DNA from: Synechococcus sp. GreenBA-s
GTDB lineage: Bacteria; Cyanobacteriota; Cyanobacteriia; PCC-6307; Cyanobiaceae
Assembly (NCBI RefSeq): GCF_024345855.1
Contig: NZ_JAGQBX010000018.1
Location: forward strand, 1-49,187
Direction: 5' to 3'
Length of the DNA stretch: 49,187 bases
Shown here: in pieces, positions 33,181-42,889 of the stretch
How positions within the stretch are numbered: the stretch's first letter is position 1
Layout of the letters: each line of letters opens with the position of its first letter
Notes under the pieces: generated by a model
Told to the model about the DNA's origin: nothing
What the model saw: the letters and a program-made list of their open reading frames with translations, nothing else
Database searches by the model: none
Program-made: the position numbers and the translations under genes

Positions 33181-34287
33181 TCAGCCGGCCTGGGGGTCGC
33201 CCAGCCGATCGCCGGCCCGGGCCCCCAGCTGCTGCAGCAGGGCCTGGCCGGCGCTGGCCCGGCGGCCCTCCAGCTGGGCCTCGCGGATCAGCACCGGGCA
33301 GCCGCCCGTGGCTACCACCAGCCCGGTGCCCTCCGCCACCGCCAGCACCGTGCCGGGGGCCGGGGTCGCGGGTGCCGCGTCCTGGCCAGCGGCCGGGCTG
33401 TCGCCACCGCTGGCGTCCGCCGGTGTCTCCAGCGGCGTTGCCGCCGGTAGGCCCCAGCGCTCCGCCAGGGCAGCGGCCTCCGGGCTGAGCTGGGCCGCCA
33501 GGCGCCGCACCAGCGGCTCGGTGGCCAGCAGCTTGAGGCGCTGGCCCTGCCAGTTGCTGTTGGCTCCGGGGTACAGCCCCATCACCCGGCGGTGCACCGC
33601 CAGGCCGGAGCTGCTCCAGTCGATGGCGAAATCGGCTTTCGCCAGCAGGCGGGCATAGGTGAGGCCCTGCTCCGGCTGGGGCCGAACCCCCAGCCGTTCC
33701 AGCCGCTCGGCCTCAGGCCCCGGCCCGGCCGCCTCGATCCGGGGCAGGGCCTCCACCAGCAGCTCGCCGGTGAGCCGGGCCAGCCGCGCGCCCAGCTGCT
33801 GCGCGTTCTCCAGCAGGCCGATCGGGATCGCCCGCTCCAGCAGCACGGGGCCGGTGTCCAGACCCTCCTCCATCGCCATGATGCCCACGCCCGTTTCGGC
33901 GTCGCCCTCGATCAGGCTCCACTGGATCGGGCCGGCACCGCGCCAGCGGGGCAGCAGCGAGCCATGGCCGTTCCAGCAGCCGAAGGCGGGCTGGGCCAGC
34001 ACCTGCGGCGGCAGGATCTGGCCGAAGGCGACCACCACGTAGACGTCCGCCCCCAGGGCGGCCAGCTGGGCCTGGAGCTCCGGCTCGCGGCGGATCCGCT
34101 GCGGTGTGACCACCGGCAGCCCCAGCTCCAGGGCCCGCGCCTTCACCGGCGAGGGCAGCAGCTCCTTGCCGCGGCCCCGGCGCCGATCGGGCTGGCTCAC
34201 CACCCCCACCAGCTCATGGCCGGCGGCCGCCAGGGCCTCCAGGCTGGGCACGGCGTAGGCCGGCGTGCCCCAGAACAGCACCTTCAT
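33181..34287 (-). CDS. fmt: Methionyl-tRNA formyltransferase
   Basis: Formylates initiator Met-tRNA using 10-formyl-tetrahydrofolate. The 368-residue protein has the start [19 protein letters not shown], the catalytic Asn-x-His in [20 protein letters not shown] and the essential Asp in [12 protein letters not shown]. It is about 50 residues longer than E. coli Fmt. Extra sequence includes a Pro/Ala/Gly-rich insertion (near residues 300-325) in the tRNA-binding C-terminal domain. ATG 34287 lies two bases after the pmbA stop, indicating co-translation. Confidence 0.96.
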   Translation of the reverse strand: MKVLFWGTPAYAVPSLEALAAAGHELVGVVSQPDRRRGRGKELLPSPVKARALELGLPVVTPQRIRREPELQAQLAALGADVYVVVAFGQILPPQVLAQPAFGCWNGHGSLLPRWRGAGPIQWSLIEGDAETGVGIMAMEEGLDTGPVLLERAIPIGLLENAQQLGARLARLTGELLVEALPRIEAAGPGPEAERLERLGVRPQPEQGLTYARLLAKADFAIDWSSSGLAVHRRVMGLYPGANSNWQGQRLKLLATEPLVRRLAAQLSPEAAALAERWGLPAATPLETPADASGGDSPAAGQDAAPATPAPGTVLAVAEGTGLVVATGGCPVLIREAQLEGRRASAGQALLQQLGARAGDRLGDPQAG

Positions 34288-34289
34288 CC

Positions 34290-35684
34290 TCAGGTGTCGC
34301 CGGTCACCGACAGGCCCTCGACCCACACATGGGGGCAGAGGCCATCGGGGGTGACCTTGGCCTCCCCCTCGAAACCGACGATGGCGTTGAGCAGGGTGCG
34401 GATGTCGCCGGCCACGGTGGCCGCCTCGATCGAGCGGGTTTCGCCGCCCTGCACCAGCCAGCCGTCGAAGGGCAGCGAGAAGGAGCCCTGGCTGGCCTTG
34501 ACGCCGGCATGCAGCGCCGAGAGGGAGTCGATCCACACGATCGGCTCAGGGGCGCGGAAGCGATCGAGGCCCTGCTGGCCGCCGCCGCTGCCGGGGGTGG
34601 GGCCGATCTCGAACCAGTCGGGGCCCACCGACACCTTGGCCCCCAGGCCCGCGTGGCCGGTGGGGACCACGCCGAAGGCCCGGGCCGTGGCCTCGGAGTG
34701 CAGGAAGTTCTGCAGCACGCCGCCCTCCACCAGCGCCAGGCGGCGGGTGGGGGTGCCCTCGCCATCGAAGGCGGAGGCGCCGATGTTGCCCGGGTGCAGG
34801 CCGTTGTCGTGGATCGAGAGGAACGGCACGGCCAGCGGCTGGCCGATCGACTCGCGGTTGCTCAGGCTCACCCCATCCAGCACGGCGCGGGCATTGAACA
34901 GGCTGCTGAAGGCACCGATCAGATCGAGGAAGGCCTCGGGGCTGAACACGCAGGTGTAGCGGCCCGTGGCGATCGGGGCGTAGTCGAGGTGGCTGATGGT
35001 GCGCTGGGCGGCCTCATCGATGCAGCCGGCGATGTCGAGGTCCGCGGCGCCGTAGGCCAGGCGCACGGCGCCGGCACTGCGGGGTTTGCGGCCCGTCTCC
35101 TCGGCCCGGGCGTAGAGGTAGACGCTGGCGGTGCTGAGCCGCTGCTGGCGGCTGGCGCCGGCGCTGTTGAGGTAGAGCCGCTCGCTGCTGCGCTCGGCCA
35201 GGCCGTTGTAGGGCACCGTGGCGATGGCGCCGTGGCGCCCCAGCAGCTCAGCTTCGGCGGCCTTGAGGGTGTCCAGCAGCCGCAGGATGCCCTGGGGGTC
35301 CTGCAGGGGCTGGTGCAGCTCCTGCAGCGGCGCCGTCGCCAGCGGCGAGAACTGCGGCGTGTCGTCGGCGTTGCCGAAGGCGCTGGCATCGCGGGCCCCG
35401 GCCAGGGCCTTCTCCAGGCCGGCCTCCGAGAGGTCCGAGGTGCTGGTCACGCCCACCAGGCCGTCGTCGTTCCAGACGCGGATCGTGATGGAGCTGCGCT
35501 GGGCGCCCTTCATCTGCTTGGCCTCGCCCCGGTCCACCTGCACCGAGGTGTCGGTGCTGCAGGCGGCGCCGAGGTCCCACTGGCGGATGCCGGCGCTGGC
35601 GGCGAGGCGCTCCAGGCTGGCCCGCAGGGCCTGGGCATCGAGGCCCTGGCTCACGCCTGGGGTTGCAGTCACGGTCGACGTCAT
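34290..35684 (-). CDS. TldE/PmbA-family protease subunit
   Basis: Protein of 464 residues in the TldD/PmbA (U62) family. TldE/PmbA lacks the metal site and partners TldD in a heterodimeric metalloprotease that threads unfolded peptides. Visible landmarks are RSSITIRVWNDDGLVGVTST, LYLNSAGASRQQ, the NRESIGQPLAVPFLSIHDNG region, GEGTPTRRLALVEGGVLQNFL and a glycine-rich tail. No HExxxH motif is present, which fits PmbA. The gene starts at ATG 35684, two bases after the tldD stop, so the two subunits are made together. The substrate in cyanobacteria is unknown. Confidence 0.92.
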   Translation of the reverse strand: MTSTVTATPGVSQGLDAQALRASLERLAASAGIRQWDLGAACSTDTSVQVDRGEAKQMKGAQRSSITIRVWNDDGLVGVTSTSDLSEAGLEKALAGARDASAFGNADDTPQFSPLATAPLQELHQPLQDPQGILRLLDTLKAAEAELLGRHGAIATVPYNGLAERSSERLYLNSAGASRQQRLSTASVYLYARAEETGRKPRSAGAVRLAYGAADLDIAGCIDEAAQRTISHLDYAPIATGRYTCVFSPEAFLDLIGAFSSLFNARAVLDGVSLSNRESIGQPLAVPFLSIHDNGLHPGNIGASAFDGEGTPTRRLALVEGGVLQNFLHSEATARAFGVVPTGHAGLGAKVSVGPDWFEIGPTPGSGGGQQGLDRFRAPEPIVWIDSLSALHAGVKASQGSFSLPFDGWLVQGGETRSIEAATVAGDIRTLLNAIVGFEGEAKVTPDGLCPHVWVEGLSVTGDT

Positions 35685-35686
35685 GG

Positions 35687-37243
35687 TCAGCGGCCTCCAA
35701 CGGTGATCGAATCGACCTTGATGTGGGGCTGGCCCACGGTCACGAAGATGCTGCCGCTCACCGAGCCGCAGAAGCCGGCGGCGAGCTCGAGGTCGTTGGC
35801 GCACATGGAGATGCGCGGCATCACCTCCTTGGCCTCGCCGATCAGGGTGGCGCCCTTCACCGGCTTGGTGAGCTGGCCGTTCTCGATCAGGTAGCCCTCC
35901 TCCACGGCGAAGTTGAACTGGCCGGTGGGGCCCACGCTGCCGCCGCCCATGGCCTTGCAGTAGAGGCCCCTGTCCACCGAGGCGATCAGCTCGTCCGGCG
36001 TGTGGGGGCCGGCGGCGATGTACGTGTTGCGCATGCGGCTGGCGGCCGCGAAGGTGTGGCCCTGCCGGCGGCCGCTGCCGGTGCGGGCATGGCCCGTGCG
36101 CCGCTCGCCGGCCCGGTCGGAGAGGAAGCGCTGCAGCACGCCGTTCTCGATCAGCACCGTGCGCTGGGGCTCCATGCCCTCGTCGTCCATGGAGAGGGAG
36201 CCGAAGGCGCCGTCACTGAGCCCCTCGTCGATGGCGGTGACGGCCCCATGGGCGATGGCCTCGCCCACCTTGCCGGCAAACGGGGTGGTACCCCGCTCCA
36301 CCTGGGTGGTTTCCAGCAGGTGCCCGCAGGCCTCGTGGAAGATCACGCCGCCGAAGCGGTTGGCCAGCACCACCGGCAGCTGGCCGGCCTCCACGTAGTC
36401 GGCGTAGAGCATGGTGCCGGCGCTCTCGCACACCTCCTGGGCGGAGCCGTCGGCATTCCACTCGCGCAGGTCGTCGGGGCGGCCGGAGGTGCCGTAGCGG
36501 CGCCCCACGCTGGAGCGGTGCTCGCCATCGGCCGCCAGCACGTTCAGCCCCACCGACTGGTGCAGGCGGATGTCGCGGCCGAAGGTGCCGTCGCTGGCGG
36601 CCACCAGCACCTCCTGCCAGTCGCGGGCGTAGCTGCCGCGGCGCACCTGCAGGTGGGAGCCGTGGCGCTCCAGCAGGCCGGTGCCCTCCAGCAGCCTGCC
36701 GGTGGCCTCGCGCAGTTCGGGGCAGCGGCGCAGCCACTCCTCTTTGGCGGCGGCGAAGTCCCGCAGGTCGGCCAGGCCCTCGAAGCCGGTCGTCAGCCCG
36801 GTTCCGGCCAGGCTGGGCAGCTGCAGCCCGAGCATGCCCAGGGCCTGCTCCAGGGCCCGCCGCAGGCCGGCGTCGCTGAGGTCGTTGGTGCTCACGAAGC
36901 CGTCGCGCTCGCCGCGGAACACGCGGATGCCGGCCCCCATGCCGAAGGCGGGGCTGACGCTGGTGATCGTGTCCTGCTCGGCCAGCACGCCCAGGTGGTC
37001 GGTGCGCTCCAGGAACAGCTCCACCAGGTCGGCGCCGGCGGCGCTGCCGCTGGCCAGCAGGCTCTCCAGCCGCGGCCGCCAGGCGGCATCGAAGCGCGTG
37101 GGAGCGCCGGGATCGGGGCTGGTGGTGCCGGGTCCGGCGCTGGTGGCTGAGGCGACCAAGGGGCTGACGGGCAGTGGGGTTTGGGGGTGGAGCTCGGCGG
37201 GTGCAGCGCGGGGCTGGAGCCAAACGGCACGGCTCTCGAGCAC
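35687..37243 (-). CDS. tldD: TldD-family metalloprotease subunit
   Basis: Catalytic partner of the PmbA-like protein encoded immediately downstream. The 518-residue frame has the zinc motif HExxGH in [18 protein letters not shown] (near residue 312), with [19 protein letters not shown] and [15 protein letters not shown] also typical of the family. TldD enzymes are about 480 residues. The first 45 residues (Ala/Pro/Ser-rich) suggest that the true start may be downstream of GTG 37243. A predicted terminator hairpin separates it from acsF. Role in E. coli-type systems is peptide maturation and degradation; here it is not known. Confidence 0.93.
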   Translation of the reverse strand: MLESRAVWLQPRAAPAELHPQTPLPVSPLVASATSAGPGTTSPDPGAPTRFDAAWRPRLESLLASGSAAGADLVELFLERTDHLGVLAEQDTITSVSPAFGMGAGIRVFRGERDGFVSTNDLSDAGLRRALEQALGMLGLQLPSLAGTGLTTGFEGLADLRDFAAAKEEWLRRCPELREATGRLLEGTGLLERHGSHLQVRRGSYARDWQEVLVAASDGTFGRDIRLHQSVGLNVLAADGEHRSSVGRRYGTSGRPDDLREWNADGSAQEVCESAGTMLYADYVEAGQLPVVLANRFGGVIFHEACGHLLETTQVERGTTPFAGKVGEAIAHGAVTAIDEGLSDGAFGSLSMDDEGMEPQRTVLIENGVLQRFLSDRAGERRTGHARTGSGRRQGHTFAAASRMRNTYIAAGPHTPDELIASVDRGLYCKAMGGGSVGPTGQFNFAVEEGYLIENGQLTKPVKGATLIGEAKEVMPRISMCANDLELAAGFCGSVSGSIFVTVGQPHIKVDSITVGGR

Positions 37244-37252
37244 GGTCCTAGC

Positions 37253-37276
37253 AAGAAGGCCCCGGCCGCAGGGGCC
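37253..37276 (-). terminator. Candidate intrinsic terminator after acsF
   Basis: On the minus strand GGCCCC-TGCGGCC-GGGGCC (37276-37258) forms a 6-bp GC stem and is followed by TTCTT. It lies 73 bases past the acsF stop and 10 bases before GTG 37243 of tldD, so it could separate acsF expression from the tldD-rlmH run. The T-run is weak. Confidence 0.45.
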
Positions 37277-37348
37277 AGGGCCTCGAGAACAGGGCTCCTG
37301 CAGGCGTGCTCCGGTGGGTCCGGCAGGCTGCCGCTGCGGTGCTGTAGG

Positions 37349-38434
37349 TCAGCGCACGGCGGGCTGGAACTGCTCGCTGCGGATCGGGGCCGTGAAGAAC
37401 AGCTTGGCCATCTCCAGGCCGTTGGCGGCCCAGTAGGGCAGCTTGCGCAGCAGCTTCAGGGGTGCGGGGGCCGTGCTCTGGTCGGCCTCGGCCAGGGCCT
37501 GGTTGTTGGTCACCAGGCGCTCCAGGCGCTCGTAGAACTTGGGGTGATCCACGTTCAGCACCACCGGGAACACGCGGGCCGAGGTCTCGTTGGTCTTGGC
37601 GATCACGTACTTGTCGTACTCGCGGGCATCGAGGCCGAGGGCTTCGTAGAACTCCTTGCGGGCCACGTCGCGCACGTACATCGTGGCGAACACGGCCAGC
37701 AGGAAGAAGCGGCACCACAGGCGCGCCTGCAGCCCGGTGACGGTCTTGGGCTGGGCCTTCATCAGGGCATCGAAGAAATCGCCGTGGCGGTTCTCGTCCT
37801 GGCACCAGTTCTCGAAGAAGTTGAAGATCGGGAAGATCTTGCTGTCGGGGTTCTTCTCGAGGTGGCGGAAGATGGCGATGTAGCGCCAGTAGCCGATCTT
37901 CTCGCTCAGGTAGGTGGCGTAGAAGATGTAGGCCGGCTTGAAGTAGGTGTAGGCCTTGTTGGCGGTGAGGAAGCCCAGGTCGAGCTGCAGGCCGAAATCA
38001 CCCATGGCCTTGTTGAGGAAGCCGGCGTGGCGGGCCTCATCGCGGGCCATGTGGGCGAAGCACTCGGCCAGCAGCGGGTTCTTCTGCTTGATGCGGCGGC
38101 TCAGCTCCTTGTAGAGCAGGAAACCGGAGAACTCGGAGGTGCAGCTTTGCTCCAGGAACTCAACGAAGACCTTGCGGGTCTCGGGGTCGAGCTTCTCGGC
38201 GGCACCGTCGAATTCGTCGTTGCGGGTGAAGTGGTGGCGGTTGTAGTCCTTGCGGAACTCCTCGCAGATGGCCTCCAGCTCCGCCTCGTTGGGGCGGAGA
38301 TCCATCGCCGCCATGGCGTCGAAGTCCGTGGTGTAGAAGCGCGGCGTCAGGATCGTGTCCTTGACCGGATCCTTGACGGCCGGCGCCTCAGGCGTGCCGA
38401 GGGCGGGTGTGGCAACGGCGGTGGGGGGCACCAT
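37349..38434 (-). CDS. acsF: Mg-protoporphyrin IX monomethyl ester oxidative cyclase AcsF
   Basis: Diiron oxygenase that closes the isocyclic ring of chlorophyll, making divinyl protochlorophyllide and needing O2. The 361-residue protein has the diiron ligands: Glu in [19 protein letters not shown], the EX2H box in [18 protein letters not shown], and [15 protein letters not shown]. The N-terminus MVPPTAVAT and [14 protein letters not shown] are standard in cyanobacteria. ATG 38434 is clear. It is preceded on the same strand by the DUF2996 gene 140 bases upstream, enough for its own promoter. No ycf54 partner gene is seen. Confidence 0.97.
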   Translation of the reverse strand: MVPPTAVATPALGTPEAPAVKDPVKDTILTPRFYTTDFDAMAAMDLRPNEAELEAICEEFRKDYNRHHFTRNDEFDGAAEKLDPETRKVFVEFLEQSCTSEFSGFLLYKELSRRIKQKNPLLAECFAHMARDEARHAGFLNKAMGDFGLQLDLGFLTANKAYTYFKPAYIFYATYLSEKIGYWRYIAIFRHLEKNPDSKIFPIFNFFENWCQDENRHGDFFDALMKAQPKTVTGLQARLWCRFFLLAVFATMYVRDVARKEFYEALGLDAREYDKYVIAKTNETSARVFPVVLNVDHPKFYERLERLVTNNQALAEADQSTAPAPLKLLRKLPYWAANGLEMAKLFFTAPIRSEQFQPAVR

Positions 38435-38574
38435 CGGGATGCGCAGCTACGGGCGTGGCAGCCATCGTAGGTGGGGCGGGGGCTCAGACGCCGGACTGTG
38501 AAGCAAGCCCGGCAGGCGGGCAGGCGTCCTGGGGCCCCGGGATGGGCGGCGGGATGGGTGGCGGGTCTTGGGGC

Positions 38575-39030
38575 TCAGTTGGCGCCCAGCCACTTCTGGC
38601 CGTTGAGGCGCTGCACCAGGCGCGAGACCAGCAGGGCCAGGGTGGTCTTCTTCTCGTCGATCAGGAACGACTCCAGCAGGCTCGGCTCCGCCCCCGCCTC
38701 GGCCACGGCGATGGTCTTGGCGGAGCTGATGGAATCGCTGGTGAAGCACAGCCAGAAGCGGCGGGCGCCCGGCAGGCTGCCGATCACCATCCAGCAGGTC
38801 ACGCCCACCACGGGCATGGGCCCCTGCTCGAAGCGCAGCTCCACGGCCGGCCCGCCATAGGCCTGGATCTCCTGGGCCAGGGCCGGCATCAGCAGCTGGG
38901 GCACGAACTCGGCGAAGGGCCGATCCTCCGGCGCGGGCGGCTTCTCCTTGGCCGGCGGCTTGACGGCGGCGGCGGCCTGGGGCTCGGGGACCGCCGGAGT
39001 GTCGGGGGTGGGGCTGGCGGAATCGGTCAC
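38575..39030 (-). CDS. DUF2996 family protein
   Basis: Protein of 151 residues. After a Pro/Ala/Lys-rich first 38 residues, the body resembles the cyanobacterial/plant DUF2996 family: RPFAEFVPQLLMPALAQEI, PVVGVTCWMVIGSLPGARRFWLCF, then SLLESFLIDEKKTTLALLV and RLVQRLNGQKWLGAN. The family is unknown in function but is limited to oxygenic phototrophs as far as I recall. It is soluble with no membrane helix. It follows a membrane protein gene (69 bases) and precedes acsF. Confidence 0.85.
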   Translation of the reverse strand: MTDSASPTPDTPAVPEPQAAAAVKPPAKEKPPAPEDRPFAEFVPQLLMPALAQEIQAYGGPAVELRFEQGPMPVVGVTCWMVIGSLPGARRFWLCFTSDSISSAKTIAVAEAGAEPSLLESFLIDEKKTTLALLVSRLVQRLNGQKWLGAN

Positions 39031-39099
39031 CGGAGCGGGCCTCGGGCTGAACGCTGCTGCGGACTCTAAGGACCCCGGCCCCAGCTTCTGGTCGGGGCG

Positions 39100-39678
39100 C
39101 TACCAGTCGTCGCTGCCGGCCTCATCCCAGCCATCGCCGGTGCTGACCACGCTTGCCCCGGCCGGGGCCGTGGAGCGGCGGCCGGACGGGGCGCCAGCGG
39201 CGGCCGCGGCGCTGCTGGCCGGGCCGTCAGGCCGCGCTGAGCCCGCGGAGCCCCGGCGCAGGATCCGAAAGGGCACCGAGACCGTGGGAGGGGGATCGCT
39301 GGGGGCGCGGCTCGGCCCGGCCCAGCCCTCCGCAGCCGGGTTAGGGCCGCCCCAGCTGTTGCGCCCCGCGGAGCCGGGAGCGGCGTCCTCCGGCCACCCG
39401 TCCGGCTCCCGCCGGCGGCCGAACACCTCGGCCACCGGGCGGCTCTGGAAGGGACCGGGCTGGCCGCCGCCACCGCTGCGCAGGGCCAGGGCCGTGGCGC
39501 CGGCACTGAGGGCCCCACCCCCAGCCGCCGCCAGGCCGATCCAGGCCCCCAGGGGCCAGGCCGGCGTGCGCCACACCAGCAGCTGCAGCGCCGCCCAGGG
39601 GCGGGGGTTGAGGGCCCCCACCAGCAGCGCCGCCAGCAGGGGCGCGAGCAGGGGCAGCAGCAGCAGGCGTTGCAGCAC
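39100..39678 (-). CDS. Hypothetical membrane protein with two N-terminal helices
   Basis: Protein of 192 residues. Two hydrophobic segments (about 2-22 and 41-66) with an intervening LVWRTPAWPLGAWIG are followed by a long, disordered Gly/Pro/Ser/Arg-rich tail ending DGWDEAGSDDW. A similar arrangement with an acidic Trp ending occurs in picocyanobacterial hypothetical proteins as I recall, but no named family is known to me. It starts at ATG 39678, nine bases after ubiX ends, and probably shares its transcript. Function is not inferable. Confidence 0.7.
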   Translation of the reverse strand: MLQRLLLLPLLAPLLAALLVGALNPRPWAALQLLVWRTPAWPLGAWIGLAAAGGGALSAGATALALRSGGGGQPGPFQSRPVAEVFGRRREPDGWPEDAAPGSAGRNSWGGPNPAAEGWAGPSRAPSDPPPTVSVPFRILRRGSAGSARPDGPASSAAAAAGAPSGRRSTAPAGASVVSTGDGWDEAGSDDW

Positions 39679-39687
39679 GGGCCGGAT

Positions 39688-40326
39688 TCAGGCGGGGGGA
39701 CGGGCCAGGGGAACGGGTCCCTGCCAGCGCTGCAGGGCGCCGAGCTCGAAACCCAGGCAATCGAACACCCGGATCACGAGAAAATCCACCATCTCCTCGA
39801 TGGTGGTGGGCCGGTGGTACCAGGCCGGCACCGGTGGGGCGATGCGGGCGCCCGCCTCCGCCAGGGCCGTGAGGTTGCGCAGGTGGATCAGGCTCCAGGG
39901 GGTCTCGCGCGGGCAGATCACCAGGGGGCGGCCCTCCTTGAGATGCACGTCCGCTGCACGCTCGAGCAGGTCGGTGGCCACGCCGGCGGCGATGCGACCC
40001 ACGCTGCCCATCGAGGCCGGCAGGATCACCATCCCCTTGGTGCGGAAGCTGCCGCTGGCGATGCCGGCGGCCTGGTCGTTCCAGCGGTGGCAGCGCAGGC
40101 TGCCGCCCGTGGTGCCGGTGCGCTCGCGCCAGAACACTTCCTGGGCCTCCGGCTCGCTGGGCACCCGCAGCCCCAGCTCCGCCTGCCATACGCCGATGGC
40201 GCCGCGGCTGGTGACCATCTCCACCCGCTCGCCCGCCTCCAGCAGCAGCTGCAGGGCGCGCTGGGCCAGGGGCTGGGCCGAGGCGCCGGACACCGCCAGC
40301 ACCACCGGATCGCCGGCGGCGTCCAT
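39688..40326 (-). CDS. ubiX: Flavin prenyltransferase UbiX
   Basis: Joins dimethylallyl phosphate to FMN to make prenylated FMN, the cofactor of UbiD-type decarboxylases in quinone synthesis. The 212-residue protein has VVLAVSGASAQPLAQRALQLL, the catalytic region AGIASGSFRTKGMVILPASMG, TDLLERAADVHLKEGRPLV and ICPRETPWSLIHLRNL, all typical of UbiX. ATG 40326 lies four bases after the stop of the RNB-family gene, indicating an operon. ubiD is not in the window. Confidence 0.95.
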   Translation of the reverse strand: MDAAGDPVVLAVSGASAQPLAQRALQLLLEAGERVEMVTSRGAIGVWQAELGLRVPSEPEAQEVFWRERTGTTGGSLRCHRWNDQAAGIASGSFRTKGMVILPASMGSVGRIAAGVATDLLERAADVHLKEGRPLVICPRETPWSLIHLRNLTALAEAGARIAPPVPAWYHRPTTIEEMVDFLVIRVFDCLGFELGALQRWQGPVPLARPPA

Positions 40327-40330
40327 GGGC

Positions 40331-42613
40331 TCAGGCCTCGTCGGAGTCGCTGGATCCGGGCTCCTCGCCGGCGTCCGCGTGCTCCAGGTCGCCCTCCGGC
40401 AGAACCACCTCGAGGTCGATCTGGTGGCGCAGCACGTCCACCTTGCGGATCACCACCTCCACGCTGTCGCCCAGCATGTAGGTGCGGCGATTCTTGCGGC
40501 CCACCAGGCGGTTCTGGCGCGAGCGGTACTCATACCAGTCGTCCTTGAGGGAGCTCACGTGCACCAGGCCCTCCACCTCGGTGGGGGGCACCTCCACGAA
40601 GAAGCCGTAGCTCTGCACGCCGCTGATCACGCCGGTGAGGGTCTGGCCCACCTGGGGCTCGGCCTGGCGCGCCTGGGCCATGGCCACGGCGTCGTTGCGC
40701 AGCTCGGCGGCGAAGCGGGAGCGGGCGTTGAGGCGGTGCAGCAGCGCGGCGCTGCGGCTCTCCTGCAGCGGCGTGATCTGGCTGGGGGCCAGCAGTGGCC
40801 AGTCGATGGCGCCGTGGCTGGCGTCGCCGGCAATGTCGACCCGGGTCTTGTGGCGCACGGAGGGGCGGTCCTTGCCCTCGCTCAGCAGCAGCACCAGCAG
40901 GTGCTGGTTCCACAGGTCGGCGTAGTGCAGGCCCGGGCAGCTCCAGGGGGCGAAGGCCAGCGGCTCGCCGGCCAGCATGTTGGGGCCCGGCGCATCGGCC
41001 AGCAGCACCGGCTGCAGCGGCTCCCGCAGCTGCTGCTGCAGCACCCGCCGGCGATCGGTGGCGGCGAAGGCCACGGCCAGCTCCTGGGCGGTGGCGTTGC
41101 CGTCGGCGGAGAGTTCCAGGGGGATCTCCAGGGCCAGGGCCGCCTTGGCCACCTCGTTGACGGCCTCGGCGTCGGGCTCGGCGTTGGTGGCGAACAGGCC
41201 CGGCAGCTCCAGGGCGGCGAAGTGGCGGCCCAGGGCCCGGTGGGCCGGCAGCACCAGCTCCCGCAGCAGTCCCATCGGCGAGCCGGCATCCAGGCTCACC
41301 AGCCAGCCCTCGCGGCTCTCGTCAGGTTCGGGGATGGCCAGGTCGCCCAGGCCGGCGATGGCGGGCAGGGGCAGGTCGAGCTCGATCGAGCCGGCCGCCA
41401 GCCGCTGCTGGTGCAGCAGGCCGGCCAGGGCGATCAGCTGCTCCAGCAGGGGCAGCTGGTCCTTGAGGGCCTTGAGGGCGGCGGGGGTGGTGCGGGCCTT
41501 GGGCTTGCGTTCGGCCAGGGCCTGCAGCGCCTTGTCATCCACCAGGGCGTCGGGGCGGATCGTGCTGCGGCTGAAGCGGTAGTGCTCCAGGGAGCCGTCC
41601 GGGCCGATCTCCAGCGCCACCGAGAGGGCCGCCTGGGCCTCGCCGGCCTTGAAGGCGGCCGCCTTGGTGAGGGCGGGGGTGAGCAGGGGCAGCCAGCGCT
41701 CGCCCACGCAGAGGGCCTCGCCCTGGTCGCGCAGGGCGAGGTCGAGGGCGCTGCCGAAGCCCACCCGCTCGGCGATGGCGGGGGCGTGCAGCCACAGGCG
41801 CTGGCCGCTCTCCGTCGGCTCCAGCGACACGGCCGGCAGGATCGGGGCCTCGGCGCCGCTCCAGCCCTGCAGCAGCAGGGTGGGCAGGGCGGTGAGGTCG
41901 TCGCGCTCCTTGTCGGCCGGGGCCTTGAGGGTGGCGCGGGGGGCGGCGGGGCGGTCGCGCAGGCCGTGCTTGGTGAGCAGCAGGTCCAGATCCGCTTCGG
42001 GGCCGGCGTTGATGGCCAGGCTGCGGGCCACGTGGCCCTGGGGCGGCAGCTGGCCCACCGGGTAGCGGTCCACCTTCACCTCCACCACCGCCTCGCCCTC
42101 GGGCTTGAGGTGTTCGGCGTCTGCGGCGGGCAGCTCCACCGCCGTCAGCAGGCGGTCGTCGAGCGGCACCGCCACCAGGCGGTCGTTCTGCTGCTCCACC
42201 TGGGCCAGAAGGCTGGTGGTCTGGCGCTCGAGGATGCACTGCACGCCGCCCTCGGGGGAGCGGCGCCGGCCGCCCTCGCGGGTCACGCGCACCAGCACCC
42301 GATCGCCGTTCCAGGCGTGGTTGAGCTGGTGGTCGCGGATGTAGATGTCCTCGCCGCCGTCGTCACGCAGGGCGAAGCAGAAGCCCTTGCTGCTGCAGCG
42401 CAGCCGCGCCTCGATCAGGCCCTCGTCCTGCACGCGGCCGATCCCGTCCTCGCTCTGGGTCAGCACCCCCACCTTGGCCAGGGCCGCCAGGCCGATCGCC
42501 AGCTGCTCCTTCTCGCCTTTGCTGGAGAGACCCAGGGCCTTCTCGAGCTTGGCGACGGCAAGCGGCTCCTCGGCGGGCAGCTGGTCGAGCAGGTCGGCGA
42601 CCGTGAACTTCAT
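40331..42613 (-). CDS. RNase II/R-family (RNB) protein with apparently missing catalytic aspartates, Zam-like
   Basis: Protein of 760 residues with exoribonuclease II/R layout: a winged-helix start (MKFTVADLLDQL), a cold-shock OB domain (EARLRCSSKGFCFALRDDGG), an RNB-like centre (about 220-560) and a C-terminal S1 domain (GVISGVQSYGFFVEVPPTEVE to QIDLEVV). In active enzymes the RNB domain has a DxxxxRDFDDA cluster that binds magnesium. At that position here the sequence reads PAVSLEPTESGQRLWLHAP, with no Asp cluster. It may be an RNA-binding protein without nuclease activity, or use other residues. Cyanobacteria have an RNB paralogue called Zam (acetazolamide resistance), a possible match. 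It leads the ubiX operon. Confidence 0.85.
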   Translation of the reverse strand: MKFTVADLLDQLPAEEPLAVAKLEKALGLSSKGEKEQLAIGLAALAKVGVLTQSEDGIGRVQDEGLIEARLRCSSKGFCFALRDDGGEDIYIRDHQLNHAWNGDRVLVRVTREGGRRRSPEGGVQCILERQTTSLLAQVEQQNDRLVAVPLDDRLLTAVELPAADAEHLKPEGEAVVEVKVDRYPVGQLPPQGHVARSLAINAGPEADLDLLLTKHGLRDRPAAPRATLKAPADKERDDLTALPTLLLQGWSGAEAPILPAVSLEPTESGQRLWLHAPAIAERVGFGSALDLALRDQGEALCVGERWLPLLTPALTKAAAFKAGEAQAALSVALEIGPDGSLEHYRFSRSTIRPDALVDDKALQALAERKPKARTTPAALKALKDQLPLLEQLIALAGLLHQQRLAAGSIELDLPLPAIAGLGDLAIPEPDESREGWLVSLDAGSPMGLLRELVLPAHRALGRHFAALELPGLFATNAEPDAEAVNEVAKAALALEIPLELSADGNATAQELAVAFAATDRRRVLQQQLREPLQPVLLADAPGPNMLAGEPLAFAPWSCPGLHYADLWNQHLLVLLLSEGKDRPSVRHKTRVDIAGDASHGAIDWPLLAPSQITPLQESRSAALLHRLNARSRFAAELRNDAVAMAQARQAEPQVGQTLTGVISGVQSYGFFVEVPPTEVEGLVHVSSLKDDWYEYRSRQNRLVGRKNRRTYMLGDSVEVVIRKVDVLRHQIDLEVVLPEGDLEHADAGEEPGSSDSDEA

Positions 42614-42889
42614 GGGGCGCGAAGGGGAGGCGAGGGGGAAGGCGGCGCTGGCGGGCTGGCCCGGCCCTCAGCCCTGGGCGGTGCCACGCCAGGGCGCGGA
42701 TCGCTGGGTGCGGGATCCAGGGGAGCGGGTGCCACCCAGCGGCTGCAGCGGAGCTGCGACGACGGATGCGGCGGAGCTGGCATGGCCGTGGGCAGGGGAA
42801 CTGCTGGGGCCGGTGGCAGCAGGAGCCCCCGCGATCACCCGGGTGGAGAGAAAGGTCTCCGGGCGCGGTAGTGGGTCCTGCGTCCGACT
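42614..42889. other. 276-base gap without a recognised gene
   Basis: Between the RNB-family gene start and the end of the first GDT1-type gene. Frames that cross it lack codon character and no motif was recognised. It presumably holds the promoter of the minus-strand RNB-ubiX operon. Confidence 0.5.
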
